From positions 1-18,835 of the forward strand of contig SOJB01000027.1 of NCBI GenBank assembly GCA_004376695.1: a stretch of DNA of 18,835 bases. The letters are read 5' to 3'. This document shows, piece by piece, positions 1-6,382 of the stretch. The DNA is from Dehalococcoidia bacterium. GTDB taxonomy: Bacteria > Chloroflexota > Dehalococcoidia > GIF9 > AB-539-J10. A model generated the notes under the pieces. It did no database searches. It saw nothing but the letters and a program-made list of their open reading frames with translations, and was not told the origin of the DNA. The position numbers and the translations under genes are program-made. How positions within the stretch are numbered: position 1 is the first letter of the stretch; every line of letters starts with the position of its first letter.

Positions 1-2
1 GT

Positions 3-440
3 ATGAAGAGGCGTTTGGTCATCGGAATCCTGGTCCTGGCTGTGCTGGTTCTGGTCGCGACAGTGGTGGTCACCGGTGCAGTTCCCATAGGCACCGTACT
101 TCTTCACCTGGACCAGGAGACATGTCGTCCCAATGACACCGTGACTATTACCCTGAGAAGTCTCCGCACTGGATCAGTTCTCTTCGGACACCGCTTTGGG
201 GTGGAGCGGTTTGAGGACGGCGACTGGGTTGAAGTTCCGTTGGACCGGCTTTGGCGCCTTTGGCTATCGGTCTTACACCCGGGACAATCCTTCCAGCAGA
301 GCTTTGTCCCGGCTCAGGATTTCTTCGAGACGCCCAGGCCGGGAAGATACCGGGTGGTTAAGGAGGTCCGGGTTGGCATGATTCACTATGGAGCAACCCG
401 TGAGACACGGACCCTCGTTGCTGAGTTCAGCATCGAATAG
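3..440 (+). CDS. Membrane-anchored or secreted Ig-like (Big_14-type) domain protein
   Basis: The 145-residue product begins MKRR, followed by a hydrophobic stretch at about residues 5-28 that reads as a signal anchor or signal peptide. There is no Cys just after it, so it is not an obvious lipoprotein. Residues about 35-143 look like a bacterial Ig-like beta-sandwich. They run from a 'PNDTVTITLRS' strand through 'VERFEDGDWVEVP' and 'LHPGQSF' to 'RPGRYRVVKEV', the order seen in the Big_14 immunoglobulin-like domain. The role is unknown; the protein is probably outside the membrane. The ATG lies 2 bases from the window edge, so its ribosome-binding site and any longer upstream form cannot be seen. 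MKRR before the hydrophobic segment supports this start. The gene converges on the rluD end, with 97 bases between them and no clear terminator. The domain name is recognised by pattern only. Confidence 0.72.
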   Translation: MKRRLVIGILVLAVLVLVATVVVTGAVPIGTVLLHLDQETCRPNDTVTITLRSLRTGSVLFGHRFGVERFEDGDWVEVPLDRLWRLWLSVLHPGQSFQQSFVPAQDFFETPRPGRYRVVKEVRVGMIHYGATRETRTLVAEFSIE

Positions 441-537
441 CCGATCTCTTAACAGCAAGGGGCAGAAGCATAAGGTCGGCGTCCGCGCAAGAGTCACGAT
501 GGGAGATACCCCGGGTGGAAGCAGGTGATAGGGTCGA

Positions 538-1458
538 TTACTGCCTGTCCAGGTATTCCAGAGCCCGCTCCAGGTCTACAGGCAAGGGTGAAGTGAACTC
601 CCGGTATTCGTTGGTTGATGGCAGACGGAAGCCGAGGCGATAGGCGTGGACAAATTGCCTCTTGAGATAAGCCGATCTTACTCCATAGACGGGGTCGCCG
701 ACTACGGGATAACCGATAGCTGACAGGTGTACCCTGATTTGGTGCGTGCGCCCTGTTACAGGGGTGACTTCGACCAAAGTGTAGTCATCCAGATACTTGC
801 GTACTCGATACTGGGTGGTAGCCTCTTTTCCTGTTTCTACTACTGCCATTCTCCGTCTACTATGAGGGTCTCGCCCAATAGGCGCTTCGATTATCGCCTG
901 TTCGGGGGACAGCCTTCCTTTGACAAGGACGAGGTATCCTTTGGTTACAGCGCGACCTTTGAACTGTGCGACCAGGTACTCCCGGGCAAAGTCGTTCTTG
1001 GCGATGACTATGAGCCCCGACGTATCTTTGTCCAGTCTGTGGACAATGCCGGGGCGCATCAGGTCGCTGCTCATAGCCAGGCCGGGGCAATGGGCTAAGA
1101 CGGCATTGACCAGAGTGTGGCTGGCATGCCCCGGCGCAGGGTGAGTTGTCAACCCTGCAGGTTTGTCTATAATCAGTATGTCCGTATCCTCGTAGATGAC
1201 GGCCAAAGGAATCAGTTCAGGCAAAGGATGGGTAGCCAAGGGGGGAAGCTCGACGGTTACTGTATCGGTGTCATTCAATCTGTGGCTTGCCTTTGTCTTC
1301 TGCCCGTTGACGAGAACACAACCCTGGACAATCAACTTCTGCAAATAGCCGCGTGAGAATTGCGGAAGAATACGGGCTAAATACTTATCAAGGCGGATGT
1401 CGCAAGCAGGCGGGCTGAATTGAAACCTCTCAATCTTTGGGCCTGTGGGTGCGTTCAT
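538..1458 (-). CDS. rluD: RluA/RluD-family 23S rRNA pseudouridine synthase
   Basis: The 306-residue product converts uridine to pseudouridine in rRNA. Residues about 21-72 form an S4 RNA-binding domain ('YLQKLIVQGCVLVNG'). The catalytic domain carries the RluA signature HRLDKDTSGL at 140-149, with Asp143 as the expected catalytic residue, and then 'GRTHQIRVHLSAIGYPVVGDPVYG'-type sequence near residue 235-258. S4 plus catalytic domain and about 300 residues fit RluD (E. coli U1911/1915/1917), but RluA-family members differ in target, so substrate choice is inferred. The start overlaps the 3' end of lspA by 29 bases in another frame, which suggests coupled translation. It is the last gene of the hrcA-led operon. 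The lspA-rluD order is common in bacteria. Confidence 0.9.
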   Translation of the reverse strand: MNAPTGPKIERFQFSPPACDIRLDKYLARILPQFSRGYLQKLIVQGCVLVNGQKTKASHRLNDTDTVTVELPPLATHPLPELIPLAVIYEDTDILIIDKPAGLTTHPAPGHASHTLVNAVLAHCPGLAMSSDLMRPGIVHRLDKDTSGLIVIAKNDFAREYLVAQFKGRAVTKGYLVLVKGRLSPEQAIIEAPIGRDPHSRRRMAVVETGKEATTQYRVRKYLDDYTLVEVTPVTGRTHQIRVHLSAIGYPVVGDPVYGVRSAYLKRQFVHAYRLGFRLPSTNEYREFTSPLPVDLERALEYLDRQ

Positions 1459-2017
1459 ATGCTTTTCTGAATACGCCGGACCTGTGAAAGTAATAAATGA
1501 GGGCCAAGATACCCACGATCATAGCTGCGTCAGCGATATTGAAGGCAGGCCACGAGAAGAGCGGGTGCAGGTGGACACGGATGAAATCGGTCACGTAGTG
1601 AGGAGGACGGAAGCGGTCTACCAGATTGCCAGCGGTCCCGCCCACAATCAAGGCGAAGGACGTTATGCCCAGGGTGTTAGCCGGGGGGAAGCGATGGAGG
1701 AAGAGGGACATAATCAACAGACCAGCTATGCTGACAGCGATGATAAGACCAGTTTGATGGGGAAGCAGACCGAAGGCGGCGCCGTAATTCCTGACGAGCA
1801 CTAGATCGAGAAAGCCGGGCAGCAATTCCAGTTGGCTTGCTGGAGATAGATTGGCCCTTATCCACAGCTTACTCAGTTGGTCAAGAGTAACCACGAGAGC
1901 AGCGATGATCAGTAACAGCCTGAACTCTCGCCTATACCTGCTCAGAGGAACGGTTGACTTATCTTCGCTCACCAAACCTGTTGTTATGCAGCCCGCGTGC
2001 TCTACTTGGGGACCCAT
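1430..2017 (-). CDS. lspA: Lipoprotein signal peptidase (signal peptidase II)
   Basis: This inner-membrane aspartic protease cleaves the signal peptide of prolipoproteins before the lipid-modified Cys. Its 195 residues contain four hydrophobic segments. The family motifs are present: 'DQLSK' with Asp46, 'NYGAAFGLL' near 77-85, 'GGTAGNLVDR' with catalytic Asp134, and 'FNIADAAMIVG' with catalytic Asp163. The family is usually about 160 residues, so the N-terminus is probably over-long. The ATG at 2017 overlaps the dksA-like gene by 16 bases and has GGAG only about one base before it. An in-frame GTG at 1972-1970 (residue 16) would give a protein of about 180 residues closer to the family. The start is therefore uncertain, but the function is not. 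It lies between the dksA-like gene and rluD in the operon. Confidence 0.93.
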   Translation of the reverse strand: MGPQVEHAGCITTGLVSEDKSTVPLSRYRREFRLLLIIAALVVTLDQLSKLWIRANLSPASQLELLPGFLDLVLVRNYGAAFGLLPHQTGLIIAVSIAGLLIMSLFLHRFPPANTLGITSFALIVGGTAGNLVDRFRPPHYVTDFIRVHLHPLFSWPAFNIADAAMIVGILALIYYFHRSGVFRKAYERTHRPKD

Positions 2018-2379
2018 TCTCCTCTTGCATCCTGTACCCGACTTGCCTTACAACTCATGCATAAGCTTGCTTGAGGTATAGCTTCAAGGCGGGCCTCCTC
2101 TATGGCTTGTCCGCAGGCATCGCACAGTCCATAGGTGCCGGCTTCGTATTTTTCCAGGGCGTGCTCCACATCGTTAAGAGACTCTATCAGTCTTTTCTCC
2201 AGGACGAGTCTCTTCTCTAGTTCGGAGGCTTCATCGGCTCCTTCCTCTCTCTTGCCGAATGGGCTGCCTTCTCTTCCCTCTGCTGACGGTTGCCCGCGAG
2301 CTCTCGACTGCTCTATCTTCTCCAGCAGTTCTGTTTTTTCGCTTTTCAACTTTTCATGAAGCTCAGTATGTTTAGCCAC
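2002..2379 (-). CDS. TraR/DksA-family C4 zinc-finger regulator
   Basis: The 125-residue protein has a long charged, helical (coiled-coil-like) N-terminal half. A C4 zinc finger follows, with Cys86-x2-Cys89 and Cys107-x2-Cys110 ('CDACGQ', 'CMSCKA'), preceded by 'EKYEAGTYGLCDACG', the hallmark of the TraR/DksA family. DksA binds the RNA polymerase secondary channel and modulates stress and ppGpp responses. Whether this shorter homologue does the same is inferred, because many gram-positive-type members are uncharacterised. The start is GTG (2379-2377), with AAGGAGG at 2390-2396 ten bases upstream and a closer AAAGGAA. It sits 286 bases downstream of dnaK and overlaps lspA by 16 bases. I therefore read it as part of the heat-shock operon, though a promoter of its own cannot be excluded. 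Confidence 0.85.
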   Translation of the reverse strand: MAKHTELHEKLKSEKTELLEKIEQSRARGQPSAEGREGSPFGKREEGADEASELEKRLVLEKRLIESLNDVEHALEKYEAGTYGLCDACGQAIEEARLEAIPQASLCMSCKASRVQDARGEWVPK

Positions 2380-2665
2380 TTCCTTTCTTCCTCCTTAGGT
2401 GATTATTCTAAGCCAGTGGTAGTTATCGAGCAGGCCGTCAGAAACGAGATTGTCAGGTATCATCCACCTAATACTCTGAGCTCGCGCAGAAGCCCTGTCG
2501 GAGGGCAAGGAATCTCACCTCTGTTAAGGACAGTCTCTGCTGCGAATGCCTGAGAATCTCCATCGGGCCTATTCGGATTCCTGTAGATAACACTGCCAAA
2601 TATGCTCCCAAAATCGCTAGACGTTGAAGAGACTCTTCCAAAGACCTGGACCAGTATTCTGTTGA
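2380..2665. other. Intergenic gap between dnaK and the dksA-like gene
   Basis: These 286 bases are the only sizeable gap in the - strand operon. I see no ORF with a credible start. A 5-bp hairpin (2492-2506, GCCCT/AGGGC, loop of 5) has no T-tract and is too weak to call a terminator. TAGAAT near 2405-2410 on the - strand lacks a fitting -35 box. So the sequence decides neither for read-through from dnaK nor for a separate promoter. Confidence 0.4.
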
Positions 2666-4561
2666 CTAGACCTCGCGGAACTCACCTTCCACTGTGCCTT
2701 CGTCTCCTTCAGCAGTCCCTTGTTGGTCAGTTCCCTGCTCGCCAGGCGAGGGCTGCCCTGGCTGCTGGTAAACTGACTCTCCGATCTTCTGCATAGCCTG
2801 CGACAGCTCTTGCATGGCACTGCGAATGGCATCAACGTCCTTCCCTTGAAGAGCTGACTTCACGCTGGCTATTCTGGCATCAATATCCTGCTTCACGTCG
2901 GCGGATATCTTGTCTCCGTGGTCACGGAGCGTCTTCTCTGCCGTGTAAGCCAGGCTATCGGCAGAGTTGCGCACCTCCACTTCCTCTTTGCGTTTAGCAT
3001 CCTGAGCAGCGTGTTGCTCAGCCTCTTGTCTCATCTTTTCCACTTCCTCTTTGCTCAGTCCGCTAGAGGCGGTAATAGTGATCTTCTGTTCCTTGCCTGT
3101 GCCCTTATCACGGGCGCTAACATTGATAATGCCGTTGGCGTCTATATCGAAAGTCACTTCAATCTGGGGCACACCTCGTGGCGCAGGCAGAATGCCGTCC
3201 AGCATGAAGCGTCCCAGGGTTCGGTTGTCAGCTGCCATAGGGCGCTCCCCTTGTAGAACATGTATTTCGACACTTGGCTGGCTCTCGCTGGCGGTGCTGA
3301 AGATCTGGCTCTTCGAAGTAGGTATAGTGGTATTGCGAGGAATCAGCGGGGTAGCCACGCTTCCCAGCGTTTCGATACCGAGAGTGAGTGGAGTGACATC
3401 AAGCAGGAGTACTTCTCCGACTTCGCCCTTAAGCACCCCGGCCTGAATGGCAGCACCTAGAGCCACTGCCTCATCGGGATTGACTCCCTTGACAGGCTCC
3501 CTGCCAAAGAACTGCTTCAGAATATCCTGGACCTTGGGCATCCTTGTCTGACCGCCGACAAGAATCACATTATGGATCTGGCTAGCCGTGAGTTTGGCAT
3601 CCTTCAGTGCCTTGCGGCACGGTTCGATGGTCTTCTCCAGTAAGTCAGCGGACAGTTGTTCGAGCTTGGCCCGAGTCAGTGTCATGCTGAGATGTTTGGG
3701 ACCGCTGGCGTCCGCGGTAATGAAGGGCAGGCTTATCTCTGTTTGAGATACTGTAGATAGCTCCTTCTTCGCCTTTTCGGCAGCGTCTTTCAACCTCTGC
3801 AATGCCATCTTGTCCTGCTTCAGGTCGATGCCTTGCTCCTTCTTGAACTCATCACAGACCCAGTCCATAATCCTCTGGTCGATGTCATCACCACCGAGGT
3901 GGGTATCGCCATTGGTTGACTTAACCTGAAAGGTGCCCTCACCCAGTTCAAGGATGGAAATATCAAAAGTTCCGCCACCCAGGTCATAGACGGCTATAGT
4001 CTGATCCTGTGTCTTGTCCATCCCATAGGCCAGCGCCGATGCTGTGGGTTCATTGATGATACGCAAAACGTTGAGTCCGGCTATAGCCCCGGCATCTTTG
4101 GTGGCATTTCTCTGGCTATCGTTGAAATAAGCTGGCACGGTGATAACGGCGTCGGTGACCTTCTCCCCGAGATACGCCTCAGAGTCAGCCTTTAGTTTCT
4201 GCAATATCATAGCTGATATTTCCTGGGGACTATACTCCTTGCCTCCCATAACCACCCGGCAATCGCCGTTGGAAGCCTCGGTAATCTTATATGGTAGGCG
4301 CTCCATATCGCTTTGCACGATGGCGTCCTTGAACTTACGCCCGATAAGGCGTTTGATACTGAATATGGTGTTCTCAGGATTGATTATGCCTTGCCGCTTG
4401 GCCAACTCCCCAACCAATCTTTCCCCGGTTTTGCCTATGGCTACCGTTGAAGGAACAAGATTACCGCCCTCAGCGCTGGGTATGATCTTGGGGTCGCCTC
4501 CCTCAATCACTGCTGCGGCACTTAAAGTGGTACCCAAATCAATCCCTATGGTTCTTCCCAT
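2666..4561 (-). CDS. dnaK: Chaperone DnaK (Hsp70)
   Basis: ATP-dependent Hsp70 chaperone of 631 residues, the usual bacterial length. The ATPase domain shows the phosphate-1 loop 'GIDLGTT' (6-12), 'VPAYFNDSQR' (about 142-151), the phosphate-2 motif 'YDLGGGTFD' (192-200) and 'VILVGGQTRMP' (332-342). The interdomain linker 'VLLLDVTPLTLGIET' lies at about 384-397, followed by the substrate-binding domain, helical lid and a Gln/Gly/Glu-rich tail ending in an acidic segment. The insertion around residues 80-105 fits bacterial DnaK that works with GrpE. Residue 13 is Leu ('GTTLS') where most DnaKs have Asn. The gene begins 2 bases after grpE, with AAGGAG in the end of grpE as its ribosome-binding site. 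dnaJ, often the next gene, is absent here and must lie elsewhere. Confidence 0.98.
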   Translation of the reverse strand: MGRTIGIDLGTTLSAAAVIEGGDPKIIPSAEGGNLVPSTVAIGKTGERLVGELAKRQGIINPENTIFSIKRLIGRKFKDAIVQSDMERLPYKITEASNGDCRVVMGGKEYSPQEISAMILQKLKADSEAYLGEKVTDAVITVPAYFNDSQRNATKDAGAIAGLNVLRIINEPTASALAYGMDKTQDQTIAVYDLGGGTFDISILELGEGTFQVKSTNGDTHLGGDDIDQRIMDWVCDEFKKEQGIDLKQDKMALQRLKDAAEKAKKELSTVSQTEISLPFITADASGPKHLSMTLTRAKLEQLSADLLEKTIEPCRKALKDAKLTASQIHNVILVGGQTRMPKVQDILKQFFGREPVKGVNPDEAVALGAAIQAGVLKGEVGEVLLLDVTPLTLGIETLGSVATPLIPRNTTIPTSKSQIFSTASESQPSVEIHVLQGERPMAADNRTLGRFMLDGILPAPRGVPQIEVTFDIDANGIINVSARDKGTGKEQKITITASSGLSKEEVEKMRQEAEQHAAQDAKRKEEVEVRNSADSLAYTAEKTLRDHGDKISADVKQDIDARIASVKSALQGKDVDAIRSAMQELSQAMQKIGESVYQQPGQPSPGEQGTDQQGTAEGDEGTVEGEFREV

Positions 4562-4563
4562 TT

Positions 4564-5109
4564 CTACTTCTCCTTCTGAGTTTTGTGCTCTGTCTTTCCT
4601 TTTCCTACTCCCATACCGACTGTCACGAGGCTGGGACGAATTACCTTGTCTTTGAATCTGTAGCCTTTCTGTGTTTCCTCGACAACCACCCCCTCCTGCC
4701 CCCTTCGCTGCATTATGGCTTCATGTACGCGAGGATCAAAAGGCTCTCCTCTGGCTTCAATCTCGGTTAAGCCTTGCGCCTCGAGGATTGCCCTGATTTT
4801 ATTATAGATGAGCCTGATACCTTCTGTCCAGCTTGATTCAGCGAGTTCAGCAGAAACCGAGGCAATAGCCCTCTCCAGGTCGTCTATGACAGGCAATAAG
4901 CTACAGATAAGTGCGCTGTTGGCAAACTCAATGGTCTCCTTCTTCTCCTGCTCAGTACGCTGCTTATGGTTAGCAAAGTCCGCCTGGGTTCTCTGCCAAT
5001 TGGCTAGATACCTCTCTGCCTTTTCCCTCTCCGCAGCTAGAGCTTGCTGTAACGATTCAATATCCTCTTGCTCGATTCCCGGTTCAGTTGCCTCGTTGCT
5101 CTCAACCAA
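4564..5109 (-). CDS. grpE: Nucleotide exchange factor GrpE
   Basis: GrpE releases ADP from DnaK. The N-terminal region is acidic and disordered. A long coiled coil follows ('LQQALAAEREKAERYLANWQ' and on), then a four-helix dimerisation region and the C-terminal beta domain with 'GEPFDPRVHEAIMQ' and 'GYRFKDKVIRPSLVTV'. I chose the TTG at 5109-5107 because a full AAAGGAGGT Shine-Dalgarno sits 6 bases before it. It gives 181 residues and avoids overlap with hrcA. The longer frame from GTG 5148 (194 residues) would put that Shine-Dalgarno inside the gene and overlap hrcA by 26 bases. dnaK follows after 2 bases, so chaperone and exchange factor are translated together. The C-terminal tail is Lys-rich. 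Confidence 0.93.
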   Translation of the reverse strand: MVESNEATEPGIEQEDIESLQQALAAEREKAERYLANWQRTQADFANHKQRTEQEKKETIEFANSALICSLLPVIDDLERAIASVSAELAESSWTEGIRLIYNKIRAILEAQGLTEIEARGEPFDPRVHEAIMQRRGQEGVVVEETQKGYRFKDKVIRPSLVTVGMGVGKGKTEHKTQKEK

Positions 5110-5115
5110 CGGTAG

Positions 5116-5124
5116 ACCTCCTTT
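5116..5124 (-). promoter_or_regulatory. Strong ribosome-binding site of grpE overlapping the hrcA stop codon
   Basis: On the - strand this reads AAAGGAGGT, a near-perfect match to the 16S rRNA tail. It overlaps the hrcA stop codon (5123-5125) and lies 6 bases upstream of the TTG chosen for grpE. This decides the start and suggests that ribosomes ending hrcA can reinitiate on grpE. Confidence 0.8.
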
Positions 5125-6139
5125 AAGTATATTCAACCGCTGCGTCACTTAGCAACGCTGAGAGGCAGTTAAGCGAGGAGATGGTCTTGGCATAGTCCAT
5201 CCGTTTCGGTCCGATCACTCCCACAATGCCGCTTGCCCTATCAGGTTGTCCGTACTGGCTGGTTATCAGGCTTAAGTGATGTAACGCGGGCTCTGGGTTC
5301 TCCTCGCCAATGACCACCTTCACCTCTCCCCTCTTGAATTCCTGGCAAAGTACATTCCTGAGCCAGTCCTCCTTCTCCAGGACCTCCAGAATCCCGAGCA
5401 TGCTGGGACTGCTGGTGAACTCCGGTTGACTCAACAGCAAACGCAGTCCCTCAAGATGAGGCTCACCATATTCCAGCTTGTCTTCGGCAGTTATCACCTC
5501 TGCTAAGCACTCGGATATTTGCCTCTCTTCTGAAGAAAGGCCTTCCTTCTTGGCCAAGATCTCACTGCTTGTCATTCCAGCGTAACCAAGAGTAAGCTTG
5601 TTAGCTAGCCTCGTTAACTCATCTTGGCTGACCTTTCTTTGGAAAGACAGGACCTGCCGTTTTATCCTCGCCTCATGCAGGACCACTATCAGCAAAGCCA
5701 TGAAATCGTGCAGGGATACCAAATCGAGATGCTTGAAGCGGCAGCGAACCGGCTTGGGCGAGGTGATTACCACTAGGTTGCGAACAAGGCCGGCCAAGAG
5801 CGCGGCCACCGTCTTCAGCCATTGCTCCAGACCTTCTTTCGCCTCGTTGAGAATGTAAGAAGTCAGATACTCCTCAACGGGAGGGAAGTCAATGTCCTCC
5901 CCTATCAGTTCCACATAGTAGCGGTAAGCTTTGTCAGTAGGGATACTTCCCGCCGAATGGTGCGGGTGAATGATATATCCTTCTCGTTCCAGGTATGCTG
6001 TATCATTGCGGACGGTAGCCGGGCTTACCTTCAAGCCGTATCTCTCCACAATCGCCTTTGAAGCCACCGGCACCGCGCCGGTGATATAGTCTTCAACTAT
6101 CACTCTGAGAACAGTCTCTCGTCTTTCCCCTGCGGCCAT
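5123..6139 (-). CDS. hrcA: Heat-inducible transcription repressor HrcA
   Basis: HrcA represses class I heat-shock operons by binding CIRCE, and its activity in other bacteria depends on GroEL. The 338-residue product starts with a winged helix-turn-helix (about residues 8-75). It includes 'GAVPVASKAIVERYGL', 'VSPATVRND' (38-46) and the wing 'HSAGSIPTDKAYRYYVEL', all characteristic of HrcA. The remaining GAF-like and dimerisation domains fit the family length of about 340. It is the first gene of the operon: its ATG directly follows a CIRCE element, so it is probably autoregulated. The last bases of the gene contain the Shine-Dalgarno of grpE. The wing reads HHSAGSIPTD where many relatives have PHTSAGRIPTD, a small change. 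Confidence 0.95.
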   Translation of the reverse strand: MAAGERRETVLRVIVEDYITGAVPVASKAIVERYGLKVSPATVRNDTAYLEREGYIIHPHHSAGSIPTDKAYRYYVELIGEDIDFPPVEEYLTSYILNEAKEGLEQWLKTVAALLAGLVRNLVVITSPKPVRCRFKHLDLVSLHDFMALLIVVLHEARIKRQVLSFQRKVSQDELTRLANKLTLGYAGMTSSEILAKKEGLSSEERQISECLAEVITAEDKLEYGEPHLEGLRLLLSQPEFTSSPSMLGILEVLEKEDWLRNVLCQEFKRGEVKVVIGEENPEPALHHLSLITSQYGQPDRASGIVGVIGPKRMDYAKTISSLNCLSALLSDAAVEYT

Positions 6140-6166
6140 TTAGCACTCCTCCCTTTTAACTGCTAA
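6140..6166 (-). promoter_or_regulatory. CIRCE operator of the hrcA operon
   Basis: CIRCE is TTAGCACTC-N9-GAGTGCTAA. Read on the + strand, the left half TTAGCACTC (6140-6148) is perfect, the spacer is 9 bases, and the right half AACTGCTAA (6158-6166) matches 7 of 9. It abuts the hrcA ATG (6139-6137). The predicted transcription start (about 6167) is at its far edge, so the element is also transcribed. The ribosome-binding site GGGAGGAG of hrcA lies within the spacer and the half next to the gene. Confidence 0.9.
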
Positions 6167-6173
6167 ATTAGCT

Positions 6174-6202
6174 AATCTACCACTGTGGACGCAGTATGTC
6201 AA
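6174..6202 (-). promoter_or_regulatory. Sigma70-type promoter of the hrcA-grpE-dnaK operon
   Basis: On the - strand the -35 box TTGACA (6202-6197, 6 of 6) is followed by a 17-base spacer and TAGATT (6179-6174, 4 of 6). The expected transcription start is near 6167, giving a leader of about 28 bases that is essentially the CIRCE. This is the standard arrangement for HrcA-controlled genes. Confidence 0.8.
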
Positions 6203-6210
6203 TCGGGCTG

Positions 6211-6239
6211 TTGATAAGTTCTGCAGAGGTGAGTATAGT
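6211..6239 (+). promoter_or_regulatory. Sigma70-type promoter of the MFS transporter unit
   Basis: TTGATA (6211-6216, 5 of 6), a 17-base spacer, then TATAGT (6234-6239, 5 of 6). The expected start is near 6246, leaving a leader of about 130 bases before the transporter ATG. The -35 box lies only 8 bases from the -35 box of the divergent hrcA promoter. Confidence 0.75.
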
Positions 6240-6265
6240 ATCAAGGAGGATCTCAGGGGAGAATC

Positions 6266-6382
6266 TTGGGGAGATGCCAATTCTTGGACACGCTATCTGA
6301 GATTGACGTCTGTCCTTTCAGGGCTGCCGCAAACTACGCTTGGCTTCAAGGCTTAATCTGGCAGGTGCCGCAGATTCCATGA
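6266..6382 (+). CDS. Candidate 38-residue leader ORF coupled to the MFS gene
   Basis: A TTG at 6266 is preceded by AGGGGAG (6255-6261) at a good distance of 4 bases. The frame runs 38 codons (MGRCQFLDTL... to ...WQVPQIP) and stops at TGA 6380-6382, overlapping the transporter ATG (6379) as ATGA. The transporter ATG has no good Shine-Dalgarno of its own, so coupled translation would explain how it is read. The peptide has no recognisable domain or membrane segment. A frame of this length can be open by chance, so this is a candidate only. Confidence 0.35.
   Translation: MGRCQFLDTLSEIDVCPFRAAANYAWLQGLIWQVPQIP

Noticed and set aside
440..482. Weak inverted repeat GCCGATC / GGTCGGC between the first gene and rluD
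   Set aside because: The loop is too long (about 27 bases) and one pair is G-T. It could be chance.
2492..2506. A 5-bp hairpin after dnaK as a terminator
   Set aside because: The stem is short and no T-run follows on the - strand.
4140..4655. A 171-codon + strand ORF opposite dnaK and grpE
   Set aside because: It is antisense to well-supported genes, has no recognised motif and no ribosome-binding site. It is a shadow of the real reading frames.
6274..6300. An 8-codon ORF (ATG ... TGA) in the MFS leader
   Set aside because: The GGGGAG touches its ATG, too close for a ribosome. The longer TTG frame fits better.
6340..6378. Longer N-terminus of the MFS transporter from TTG 6340
   Set aside because: No ribosome-binding site, and the extra 13 residues do not resemble the family. 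ATG 6379 fits the conserved FYGWW opening.
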